Origin: Hydractinia symbiolongicarpus
Lineage: Eukaryota; Cnidaria; Hydrozoa; Anthoathecata; Hydractiniidae
NCBI RefSeq assembly: GCF_029227915.1
Contig: NC_079877.1
Coordinates: forward strand, 32,391,851-32,455,850
Direction of reading: 5' to 3'
Length of the DNA: 64,000 bases
Below the pieces are notes generated by a model that was not told where the DNA came from, did no database searches, and saw only the letters and a program-made list of their open reading frames with translations. A program made the position numbers and the translations under genes. Below, piece after piece: positions 10,149-21,112 of this stretch. Position 1 is the stretch's first letter, and every line of letters starts with the position of its first letter.

Positions 10149-11975
10149 AACCTAATTTAAAAAATCGTTCGGGAAATGAGTTTACCCCCTGGGTACTTTC
10201 TTTGTATACTTTTGACTAAACGGGCCGAGTCCGAGATTTACGGGAAATCGCGGGTTTTCGTTTGACGGTGATTAAACTTCTTTTATTCAGCGTCTCATCA
10301 AAACTGAAAACATTTTTGAAAACTACATGTCTCATGCGTTTTAGTGGTGAAAAAGTAATTTAAAAAATCGTTCGGGAAATGAGTTTACTTCCTGGGTACT
10401 TTCTTTGTATACTTTTGACTGTACGGGCCAAGCCCGGGATTTAGGGGAAATTGCGGGTTTTCGTTTGCCGGCGATTAAACTTCTTTTATTCATCGTCTCA
10501 TCAAAAATGAAAACATTTTTGAAAACTACAAGTCTCATGCGTTTTAGTGGTGAAAAAATAATTTAAAAAATCGTTCGGGGAATGAGTTTACTTCCTGGGT
10601 ACTTTCTTTGTATACTTTTGACCATACGGGCCGAGTCCGGGATTTACGGGAAATCGCGGGTTTTCGTTTGCCGGCGATTAAATTTCTTTTATTTAGCGTC
10701 TCATCAAAAATGTAAACATTTTTAAAAACTACAAGTCTCGTGCGTTTATGTGGTGAAAACCTATTTTAAAAAATCGTTCGGGAAATGAGTTTACCCCCTG
10801 GGTACTTTCTTTGTATACTTTTGACTAAACGGGCCGAGTCCGAGATTTACGGGAAAGCGCGGGTTTTCGTTTGCCGGCGATTAAACTTCTTTTATTCAGC
10901 GTCTCATCAAAAATGAAAACATTTTTGAAAACTGCAAGTCTCGTGCGTTTTAGTGGTGAAAAAATAATTTTAAAAATCGTTCGGGAAATGAGTTTACTCC
11001 CTGGGTACTTTCTTTGTATACTTTTGACTATACAGGCCGAGTCCGGGATTTACGGGAAATTTCGGGTTTTCGTTTGTCACCGATTAAACCTCTTTTATTC
11101 AGGGTCTCATCAAAAATGAACACATTTTTGTAAACTACAAGTCTCATACGTTTTAGTGCTGAAAAAATAATTTAAAAAATCGTTCGGGAAATGAGTTTAA
11201 TCCCTGGGTACTTTCTTTGTATACTTTTGACTATACGGGTCGTGGCCAGGATTTTGGGGAAATCGCTGGTTTTCGTTTGCCGGCGATTAAACTTCTTTTA
11301 TTCAGCGTCTCATCAAAAATGAAAACATTTTTGAAAACTACAATTCTCATGCGTTTTAGTGGTGAAAAACTAATTTAAAAACTCGTTCGGGAACTGAGTT
11401 TACTCCCGGAGTACTTTCCTTGTATACTTTTGACCATACGGTTCGTGTCCTGGATTTAGGGGAAATTGCAGGTTTTCGTTTGCCGACGATTAAACTTCTT
11501 TTTTTCAGCGTCTCATCAAAAATTGCAACATTTTTAAAAACTACAAGTCTCGTGCGTTTATGTGGTGAAAACCTAATTTAAAAAATCGTTCGGGAAATGA
11601 GTTTACCCCCTGGGTACTTTCTTTGTATACTTTTGACTAAACGGGCCGAGTCCGAGATTTACGGGAAAGTGCGGGTTTTCGTTTGCCGGTGATTAAACTT
11701 CTTTTATTCAGCGTCTCATCAAAACTGAAAACATTTTTGAAAACTACATGTCTCATGCGTTTTAGTGGTGAAAAAGTAATTTAAAAAATCGTTCGGGAAA
11801 TGAGTTTACTTCCTGGGTACTCTCTTTGTATACTTTTGACTATACGCGCCGAGTCCGGGATTTACGGGAAATTGCGGGTTTTCGTTTGCCGGCAATTAAA
11901 CTTCTTTTATTCATCGTCTCATCGGAAATGAAAACATTTTTGAAAACTACAAGTCTCATGCGTTTTAGTGGTGAA
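10149..11975. repeat. Mosaic zone reusing left-end monomer types
   Basis: Nine monomers resume types from the first 5 kb: CCCCCTGGG with CTAAACGGGCCGAG (10,149; about 10,758; about 11,570) and CTTCCTGGG types between them. Point changes are more common than in the large duplications, for example TTTTTTTCAGCG near 11,500 and TCATCGGAAATG near 11,920. No unit longer than a few monomers repeats cleanly. Confidence 0.75.
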
Positions 11976-12787
11976 AAAATAATTTAAAAAATCGTTCGGG
12001 GAATGAGTGTACTTCCTGGGTGCTTTCTTTGTATACTTTTGACCATACGGGCCGAGTTCGGGATATACGGGAAATCGCGGGTTTTCGTTTGCCGGCGAAT
12101 AAACTTCTTTTATTTAGCGTCTCATCAAAACTGAAAACATTTTTGAAAACTACAAGTCTCATGCGTTTTAGTGGTGGAAAACCAATTTTAAAAGTCGTTC
12201 GGCAAATGAGTTTACTCACTGGGTACTTTCTTTGTATACTTTTGACCATACGGGTTGTGTCCGGGATTTACATGAAATCGCTGGTTTTGGTTTGCCGGCA
12301 ATTAAACTTCTTTTATTCAGCGTCTCATCAAAAATGAAAACATTTTTGAAAACAACAAGTCTCATGCGTTTTAGTGGTGAAAAAATAATTTTAAAAATCG
12401 TTCGGGAAATGAGTTTACTCCCTGGGTACTTTCTTTGTATACTTCTGACTGTACGGGCCGAGTTCGGGATTTACGGGAAATCGCGGGTTTTCGTTTGCCG
12501 GCGAATAAACTTCTTTTATTTAGCGTCTCATCAAAACTGAAAACATTTTTGAAAACTACAAGTCTCATGCGTTTTAGTGGTGGAAAACCAATTTTAAAAG
12601 TCGTTCGGCAAATGAGTTTACTCACTGGGTACTTTCTTTGTATACTTTTGACCATACGGGTTGTGTCCGGGATTTACATGAAATCGCTGGTTTTGGTTTG
12701 CCGGCGATTAAACTTCTTTTATTCCGCGTCTCATCAAAAATGAAAACATTTTAGAAAACAACAAGTCTCATGCGTTTTAGTGGTGAA
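11976..12787. repeat. Tandem duplication of a monomer pair (406 bp)
   Basis: Monomers at 11,976 and 12,179 recur at 12,382 and 12,585 with the markers CGAATAAACTTC, TCGTTCGGCAAATG and ACTCACTGGG. The first monomer of the second pair is a hybrid: its 5' half is the CTTCTGACTGTACGGG type and its 3' half (GAGTTCGGG onward) copies 12,050-12,178. The best identity at offset 406 therefore runs from about 12,035 to 12,350. Confidence 0.85.
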
Positions 12788-14000
12788 AAAATAATTTTAA
12801 AAATCGTTCGGGAAATGTGTTTACTCCTTGGGTACTTTCTTTGTATACTTCTGACTGTACGGGCCGAGCCAGGGATTTACGGGAAATCGCAGGTTTTCGT
12901 TTGCCGCCGATTAAACTTCTTTTATTCAGCGTCTCATCAAAAATGAACACATTTTTGTAAACTACAAGTCTCATGCGTTTTAGTGCTGAAAAAATAATTT
13001 AAAAAATCGTTCGAGAAATGAGTTTAATCCCTGGGTACTTTCTTTGTATACTTCTGACTATACGGGCTGAATCAGGGATTTAAGGGAAATCGCAGGTTTT
13101 CGTTTGCCGGCGATTAAACTTCTTTTATTCAGCGTCTCATCAAAAATGAAAATATTTTTAAAAACTATAAGACTCATGCGTTTTAGTGGTGAAAAATTAA
13201 TTTAAAAAATCGTTCGGGAAATGAGTTTACTCCCTGGGTACTTTCTGTGTATACTTTTGACTATACGGGTCGTGGCCAGGATTTTCGGAAAATCGCGGGT
13301 TTTCGTTTGCCGGCGATTAAACTTCTTTTATTCAGCGTCTCATCAAAAATGAAAACATTTTTGAAAACTACAAGTCTCATGCGTTTTAGTGGTGAAAAAA
13401 TAATTTAAAAAATCGTGCGGGGAATGAGTTTACTTCCTGGGTACTTTCTTTGTATACTTTTGACCATACGGGCCGAGTCCGGGATTTACGGGAAATCGCG
13501 GGTTTTCGTTTGCCGGCGATTAAACTTCTTTTATTTAGCGTCTCATCAAAACTGAAAACATTTTTGAAAACTACAAGTCTCATGCGTTTTAGTGGTGGAA
13601 AACCAATTTTAAAAGTCGTTCGGGAAATGAGTTTACTACCTGGGTACTTTCTTTGTATACTTTTGACCATACGGGTTGTGTCCGGGATTTACATGAAATC
13701 GCTGGTTTTCGTTTGCCGGCGATTAAACTTCTTTTATTCCGCGTCTCATCAAAAATGAAAACATTTTTAAAAACTACAAGTCTCGTGCGTTTATGTGGTG
13801 AAAAAGTAATTTAAAAAATCGTTCGGGAAATGAGTTTACTTCCTGGGTACTTTCTTTGTATACTTTTGACTATACGGGCCGAGTCCGGGATTTACGGGAA
13901 ATTGCGGGTTTTCGTTTGCCGGCAATTAAACTTCTTTTATTCATCGTCTCATCAAAAATGAAAACATTTTTGAAAACTACAAGTCTCATGCGTTTTAGTG
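12788..14000. repeat. Mosaic zone preceding the 12.8-kb duplication
   Basis: About six monomers of mixed type (CTGTACGGGCCGAGCC, CTATACGGGCTGAATC, GGGTCGTGGCCAGG with TTTTCGG, CCATACGGGCCGAG, GGGTTGTGTCC, and ATTGCGGG). The last 27 bases (13,974-14,000) match 26,764-26,790 and form the homology at which the large duplication was joined. Confidence 0.78.
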
Positions 14001-14005
14001 GTGAA

Positions 14006-16037
14006 AAAATAATTTAAAAAATCGTTCGGGAAATGAGTTTACTTCCTGGGTACTTTATTTGTATACTTTTGGCAATACGGGCCGAGTCCGGGATTTACGG
14101 GAAATCGCGGGTTTTCGTTTGCCGGCGATTAAACTTCTTTTATTCAGCGTCTAATCAAAACTGAAAACATTTTTGAAAACTACAAGTCTCATGCGTTTTA
14201 GTGGTGGAAAACCAATTTTAAAAGTCGTTAGGGAAATGAGTTTACTCCCTGGGTACTTTCTTTGTATACTTTTGACCATACGGGTTGTGTCCGGGATTTA
14301 CATGAAATCGCTGGTTTTCGTTTGCCGGCGATTAAACTTCTTTTATTCAGCGTCTCGTCAAAAATGAAAACATTTTTGAAAACTGCAAGTCTCATGCGTT
14401 TTAGTGGTGAAAAAATAATTTTAAAAATCGTTCGAGAAATGAGTTTACACCCTGGGTACTTTCTTTGTATACTTTTTGACTATACAGGCCGAGTCCGGGA
14501 TTTACGGGAAATCGCGGGTTTACGTTTGCCGCCGATTAAACTTCTTTTATTCAGCGTCTCATCAAAAATGAAAACATTTTTGAAAACAACAAGTCTCATG
14601 CGTTTTAGTGGTGAAAAAATAATTTTAAAAATCGTTCGGGAAATGAGTTTACTCCCTGGGTACTTTCTTTGTATACTTCTGACTGTACGGGCCGAGCCAG
14701 GGATTTACGGGAAATCGCAGGTTTTCGTTTGCCGCCGATTAAACTTCTTTTATTCAGCGTCTCATCAAAAATGAACACATTTTTGTAAACTACAAGTCTC
14801 ATGCGTTTTAGTGCTGAAAAAATAATTTAAAAAATCGTTCGGGAAATGAGTTTAATCCCTGGGTACTTTCTTTGTATACTTCTGACTATACGGGGTGAGT
14901 CAGGGATTTAGGGGAAATCGCGGGTTTTCGTTTGCCGGCGATTAAACTTCTTTTATTCAGCGTCTCATCAAAAATGAAAACATTTTTGAAAACTACAAGT
15001 CTCATGCGTTTTAGTGGTGAAAAACCAATTTTAAAAATCGTTCGGGAAATGAGTTTACTCCCTGGGTACTTTCTTTGTATACTTTTGACAATACGGGCCG
15101 AGTCCGGGATTTACGGGAAATCGCGGGTTTTCGTTTGCCGGCGATTAAACTTCTTTTATTCAGCGTCTAATCAAAACTGAAAACATTTTTGAAAACTACA
15201 AGTCTCATGCGTTTTAATGGTGGAAAACCAATTTTAAAAGTCGTTAGGGAAATGAGTTTACTCCCTGGGTACTTTCTTTGTATACTTTTGACCATACTGG
15301 TTGTGTCCGGGATTTACATGAAATCGCTGGTTTTCGTTTGCCGGCGATTAAACTTCTTTTATTCAGCGTCTCATCAAAAATGAAAACATTTTTGAAAACT
15401 GCAAGTCTCATGCGTTTTAGTGGTGAAAAAATAATTTTAAAAATCGTTCGAGAAATGAGTTTACTCCCTGGGTACTTTCTTTGTATACTTTTTGACTATA
15501 CAGGCCGAGTCCGGGATTTACGGGAAATCGCGGGTTTTCGTTTGCCGCCGATTAAACTTCTTTTATTCAGCGTCATATCAAAAATGAAAACATTTTTGAA
15601 AACAACAAGTCTCATGCGTTTTAGTGGTGAAAAAATAATTTTAAAAATCGATCGGGAAATGAGTTTACTCCCTGGGTACTTTCTTTGTATACTTCTGACT
15701 GTACGGGCCGAGCCAGGGATTTACGGGAAATCGCAGGTTTTCGTTTGCCGCCGATTAAACTTCTTTTATTCAGCGTCTCATCAAAAATGAACACATTTTT
15801 GTAAACTACAAGTCTCATGCGTTTTAGTGCTGAAAAAATAATTTAAAAAATCGTTCGGGAAATGAGTTTAATCCCTGGGTACTTTCTTTGTATACTTCTG
15901 ACTATACGGGGTGAGTCAGGGATTTAGGGGAAATCGCGGGTTTTCGTTTGCCGGCGATTAAACTTCTTTTATTCAGCGTCTCATCAAAAATGAAAACATT
16001 TTTGAAAACTACAAGTCTCATGCGTTTTAGTGGTGAA
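14006..16037. repeat. 5-monomer HOR, two units of 1,016 bp
   Basis: Units 14,006-15,021 and 15,022-16,037 share order: GCAATACGGGCCGAG or ACAATACGGGCCGAG; GTTAGGGAAATG with GGTTGTGTCC; a CAGGCCGAGTCC monomer; CTGTACGGGCCGAGCC; and CGGGGTGAGTC. The third monomer has five T instead of four (ACTTTTTGAC, about 14,471 and 15,487), making it 204 bp. This one extra base makes the local period divisible by three and lets reading frames run through two monomers by accident. Confidence 0.88.
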
Positions 16038-16443
16038 AAAATAATTTAAAAAATCGTTCGGGAAATGAGTTTACTCCCTGGGTACTTTCTTTGTATACTT
16101 TTGACTATATGCGCCGAGTCCGGGATTTACGGGAAATCGCGGGTTTTCGTTTGCCGGCGATTAAACTTCTTTTATTCAGCGTCTCATCAAAAATGAAAAC
16201 ATTTTTAAAAACTATAAGACTCATGCGTTTTAGTGGTGAAAAATTAATTTAAAAAATCGTTCGGGAAATGAGTTTACTCCCTGGGTACTTTCTTTGTATA
16301 CTTTTGACTATACGGGTCGTGGCCAGGATTTTCGGAAAATCGCGGGTTTTCGTTTGCCGGCGATTAAACTTCTTTTATTCACCGTCTCATCAAAAATGAA
16401 CACATTTTTGTAAACTACAAGTCTCATGCGTTTTAGTGCTGAA
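16038..16443. repeat. Two linking monomers (types b and c)
   Basis: A TATGCGCCGAG monomer (b, 16,038) and a GGGTCGTGGCCAGG monomer with ATTTTCGG (c, 16,241). Both recur in the same order in the next unit at about 16,647 and 16,850. The a-b-c run is therefore itself duplicated before the d-g series begins. Confidence 0.8.
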
Positions 16444-17864
16444 AAAATAATTTAAAAAATCGTTCGGGAAATGAGTTTAATCCCTGGGTACTTTCTTTGT
16501 ATACTTCTGACTATACGGTGTGAGTCAGGGATTTAGGGGAAATCGCGGGTTTTCGTTTGCCGGCGATTAAACTTCTTTTATTCAGCGTCTCATCAAAAAT
16601 GAAAACATTTTTGAAAACTACAAGTCTCATGCGTTTTAGTGGTGAAAAAATAATTTAAAAAATCGTTCGGGAAATGAGTTTACTCCCTGGGTACTTTTTT
16701 TGCTTACTTTTGATTATATGCGCCGAGTCTGGGATTTACGGGAAATCGCGGGTTTTCGTTTGCCGGCGATTAAACTTCTTTTATTCAGCGTCTCATCAAA
16801 AATGAAAACATTTTTAAAAACTATAAGACTCATGCGTTTTAGTGGTGAAAAATTAATTTAAAAAATCGTTCGGGAAATGAGTTTACTCCCTGGGTACTTT
16901 CTTTGTATACTTTTGACTATACGGGTCGTGGCTAGGATTTTCGGAAAATCGCGGGTTTTCGTTTGCCGGCGATTAAACTTCTTTTATTCACCGTCTCATC
17001 AAAAATGAAAACATTTTTGAAAACTACAAGTCTCATGCGTTTTAGTGGTGAAAAACTAATTTAAAAAATCGTTCGAGAAATGAGTTTACTCCCTGGGTAC
17101 TTTCCTTGTATACTTTTGACCATACGGTTCGCGTCCGGGATTTAGGGGAAATCGCGGGTTTTCGTTTGCCGACGATTAAACTTCTTTTATTCAGTGTCTC
17201 ATCAAAAATGAAAATATTTTTGAAAACTACAAGTCTCATGCGTTTTACTGGTGAAAAAATAATTTAAAAAATCGTTCGGGAAATGAGTTTACTTCCTGGG
17301 TACTTTCTTTGTATACTTTTGACCATACGGGCCGAGTCCGGGATTCACGGGAAATCGCGGGTTTTCGTTTGCCGGCGATTAAACTTCTTTTATTTAGCGT
17401 CTCATCAAAACTGAAAACATTTTTGAAAACTACAAGTCTCATGGGTTTTAGTGGTGAAAAACCAATTTTAAAAATCGTTCAGGTAATGAGTTTACTCCCT
17501 GGGTACTTTCTTGGTATACTTTTGACCATACGGGTTGTGTCCGGGATTTACGGAAAATCGCGGGTTTTCGTTTGCCGGCGATTAAATTTCTTTTATTCAG
17601 CGTCTCATCAAAAATGAAAATATTTTTGAAAACTTCAACTCTCATGCGTTTTAGTAGTGAAAAAATAATTTTAAAAATCGTTCGGGAAATGAGTTTACTC
17701 CCTGGGTACTTTCTTTGTATACTTTTGACTATACGGGCCGAGTCCGGGATTTACGGGAAATCGCGGGTTTTCGTTTGCCGGCGATTAAACTTCTTTTATT
17801 CAGCGTCTCATCAATAATGAACACATTTTTGTAAACTACAAGTCTCATGCGTTTTAGTGCTGAA
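16444..17864. repeat. Seven-monomer HOR unit a-b-c-d-e-f-g (1,421 bp)
   Basis: Types in order: a (AATCC, GTGTGAGTC), b (TATATGCGCCGAGTC), c (GGGTCGTGGC with TTTTCGG), d (CGTTCGAGAAATG, GGTTCGCGTCC), e (CTTCCTGGG, GGGATTCACGG), f (CAGGTAATGAG, CTTGGTATAC), g (TTAGTAGTG, GGGCCGAGTCCGGG). Units two to four lack b, and two of them also merge neighbouring monomers. Confidence 0.88.
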
Positions 17865-18879
17865 AAAATAATTTAAAAAATCGTTCGGGAAATGAGTTTA
17901 ATCCCTGGGTACTTTCTTTGTATACTTCTGACTATACAGGGTGAGTCAGGGATTTAGGGGAAATCGCGGGTTTTCGTTTGCCGGCGATTAAACTTCTTTT
18001 ATTCAGCGTCTCATCAAAAATGAAAACATTTTTAAAAACTATAAGACTCATGCGTTTTAGTGGTGAAAAATTAATTTAAAAAATCGTTCGGGAAATGAGT
18101 TTACTCCCTGGGTACTTTCTTTGTATACTTTTGACTATACGGGTCGTGGCCAGGATTTTCGGAAAATCGCGGGTTTTCGTTTGCCGGCGATTAAACTTCT
18201 TTTATTCACCGTCTCATCAAAAATGAAAACATTTTTGAAAACTACAAGTCTCATGCGTTTTAGTGGTGAAAAACTAATTTAAAAAATCGTTCGAGAAATG
18301 AGTTTACTCCCTGGGTACTTTCCTTGTATACTTTTGACCATACGGTTCGCGTCCGGGATTTAGGGGAAATCGCGGGTTTTCGTTTGCCGGCGATTAAACT
18401 TCTTTTATTTAGCGTCTCATCAAAACTGAAAACATTTTTGAAAACTACAAGTCTCATGGGTTTTAGTGGTGAAAAACCAATTTTAAAAATCGTTCAGGTA
18501 ATGAGTTTACTCCCTGGGTACTTTCTTGGTATACTTTTGACCATACGGGTTGTGTCCGGGATTTACGGAAAATCGCGGGTTTTCGTTTGCCGGCGATTAA
18601 ACTTCTTTTATTCAGCGTCTCATCAAAAATGAAAATATTTTTGAAAACTTCAACTCTCATGCGTTTTAGTAGTGAAAAAATAATTTTAAAAATCGTTCGG
18701 GAAATGAGTTTACTCCCTGGGTACTTTCTTTGTATACTTTTGACTATACGGGCCGAGTCCGGGATTTACGGGAAATCGCGGGTTTTCGTTTGCCGGCGAT
18801 TAAACTTCTTTTATTCAGCGTCTCATCAAAAATGAACACATTTTTGTAAACTACAAGTCTCATGCGTTTTAGTGCTGAA
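17865..18879. repeat. Five-monomer HOR unit a-c-d/e-f-g (1,015 bp)
   Basis: The same series as the preceding unit without b and with d and e merged into one hybrid monomer (18,271-18,473). Spacing between the a anchors (17,887 and 18,902) is exactly 1,015 bp. Confidence 0.9.
18271..18473. repeat. Hybrid monomer d/e
   Basis: It carries the d markers CGTTCGAGAAATG, TTTCCTTG, GGTTCGCGTCC and ATTTAGGGG. From the GCCGGCG at about 18,386 it follows e (TTTTATTTAGCG, CAAAACTG, CTCATGGG). The switch is confined to about 18,366-18,389, in the strongly conserved CGCGGGTTTTCGTTTGCC. An identical hybrid sits at 31,061-31,263 in the second large copy, so it predates that duplication. Confidence 0.9.
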
Positions 18880-19894
18880 AAAATAATTTAAAAAATCGTT
18901 CGGGAAATGAGTTTAATCCCTGGGTACTTTCTTTGTATACTTCTGACTATACGGGGTGAGTCAGGGATTTAGGGGAAATCGCGGGTTTTCGTTTGCCGGC
19001 GATTAAACTTCTTTTATTCAGCGTCTCATCAAAAATGAAAACATTTTTAAAAACTATAAGACTCATGCGTTTTAGTGGTGAAAAATTAATTTAAAAAATC
19101 GTTCGGGAAATGAGTTTACTCCCTGGGTACTTTCTTTGTATACTTTTGACCATACGGTTCGCGTCCGGGATTTAGGGGAAATCGCGGGTTTTCGTTTGCC
19201 GACGATTAAACTTCTTTTATTCAGTGTCTCATCAAAAATGAAAATATTTTTGAAAACTACAAGTCTTATGCGTTTTACTGGTGAAAAAATAATTTAAAAA
19301 ATCGTTCGGGAAATGAGTTTACTTCCTGGGTACTTTCTTTGTATACTTTTGACCATACGGGCCGAGTCCGGGATTCACGGGAAATCGCGGGTTTTCGTTT
19401 GCCGGCGATTAAACTTCTTTTATTTAGCGTCTCATCAAAACTGAAAACATTTTTGAAAACTACAAGTCTCATGGGTTTTAGTGGTGAAAAACCAATTTTA
19501 AAAATCGTTCAGGTAATGAGTTTACTCCCTGGGTACTTTCTTGGTATACTTTTGACCATACGGGTTGTGTCCGGGATTTACGGAAAATCGCGGGTTTTCG
19601 TTTGCCGGCGATTAAACTTCTTTTATTCAGCGTCTCATCAAAAATGAAAATATTTTTGAAAACTTCAATTCTCATGCGTTTTAGTAGTGAAAAAATAATC
19701 TTAAAAATCGTTCGGGAAATGAGTTTACTCCCTGGGTACTTTCTTTGTATACTTTTGACTATACGTGCCGAGTCCGGGATTTACGGGAAATCGCGGGTTT
19801 TCGTTTGCCGGCGATTAAACTTCTTTTATTCAGCGTCTCATCAAAAATGAACACATTTTTGTAAACTACAAGTCTCATGCGTTTTAGTGCTGAA
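18880..19894. repeat. Five-monomer HOR unit a-c/d-e-f-g (1,015 bp)
   Basis: It has the same length as the preceding unit but reached it by a different deletion: here c and d are merged (19,083-19,285) while d/e is intact as e. Confidence 0.9.
19083..19285. repeat. Hybrid monomer c/d
   Basis: It starts as c (AAAATTAATTT, CGTTCGGGAAATG, TTTCTTTG) and becomes d at GACCATACGGTTCGCG. The switch is confined to 19,136-19,150. An identical hybrid lies at 31,873-32,075 in the second large copy. Confidence 0.9.
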
Positions 19895-21112
19895 AAAATA
19901 ATTTAAAAAATCGTTCGGGAAATGAGTTTAATCAATGGGTACTTTCTTTGTATACTTCTGACTATACGGAGTGAGTCAGGGATTTAGGGGAAATCGCGGG
20001 TTTTCGTTTGCCGGCGATTAAACTTCTTTTATTCAGCGTCTCATCAAAAATGAAAACATTTTTTAAAACTATAAGACTCATGCGTTTTAGTGGTGAAAAA
20101 TTAATTTAAAAAATCGTTCGGGAATTGAGTTTACTCCCTGGGTACTTTCTTTGTATACTTTTGACTATACGGGTCGTGGCCAGGATTTTCGGAAAATCGC
20201 GGGTTTTCGTTTGCCGGCGATTAAACTTCTTTTATTCACCGTCTCATCAAAAATGAAAACATTTTTGAAAACTACAAGTCTCATGCGTTTTAGTGGTGAA
20301 AAACTAATTTAAAAAATTGTTCGAGAAATGAGTTTACTCCCTGGGTACTTTCCTTGTATACTTTTGACCATACGGTTCGCGTCCGGGATTTAGGGGAAAT
20401 CGCGGGTTTTCGTTTGCCGACGATTAAACTTCTTTTATTCAGTGTCTCATCAAAAATGAAAATTTTTTTGAAAACTACAAGTCTCATGCGTTTTACTGGT
20501 GAAAAAATAATTTAAAAAATCGTTCGGGAAATGAGTTTACTTCCTGGGTACTTTCTTTGTATACTTTTGACCATACAGGCCGAGTCCGGGATTCACGGGA
20601 AATCGCGGGTTTTCGTTTGCCGGCGATTAAACTTCTTTTATTTAGCGTCTCATCAAAACTGAAAACATTTTTGAAAACTACAAGTCTCATGGGTTTTAGT
20701 GGTGAAAAACCAATTTTAAAAATCGTTCAGGTAATGAGTTTACTCCCTGGGTACTTTCTTGGTATACTTTTGACCATACGGGTTGTGTCCGGGATTTATG
20801 GAAAATCGCGGGTTTTCGTTTGCCGGCGAATAAACTTCTTTTATTCAGCGTCTCATCAAAAATGAAAATATTTTTGGAAACTTCAACTCTCATGCGTTTT
20901 AGTAGTGAAAAAATAATTTTAAAAATCGTTCGGGAAATGAGTTTACTCCCTGGGTACTTTCTTTGTATACTTTTGACTATACGGGCCGAGTCCGGAATTT
21001 ACGGGAAATCGCGGGTTTTCGTTTGCCGGCGATTAAACTTCTTTTATTCAGCGTCTCATCAAAAGTGAACACGTTTTTGTAAACTACAAGTCTCATGCGT
21101 TTTAGTGCTGAA
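19895..21112. repeat. Six-monomer HOR unit a-c-d-e-f-g (1,218 bp)
   Basis: The full series except b. Private changes include AATCAATGGG (about 19,930), a run of seven T at 20,463-20,469, and CGAATAAAC at about 20,827. The a anchors at 19,917 and 21,135 are 1,218 bp apart. Confidence 0.88.

Noticed and set aside
14262-14774. 170-residue open reading frame on the + strand (also at 15,278, 27,052 and 28,068)
   Set aside because: It is two satellite monomers read through. The 204-bp monomer (one extra T at about 14,471) is divisible by three, so the frame carries over. The product repeats itself, has no recognisable domain and lies wholly within the repeat.
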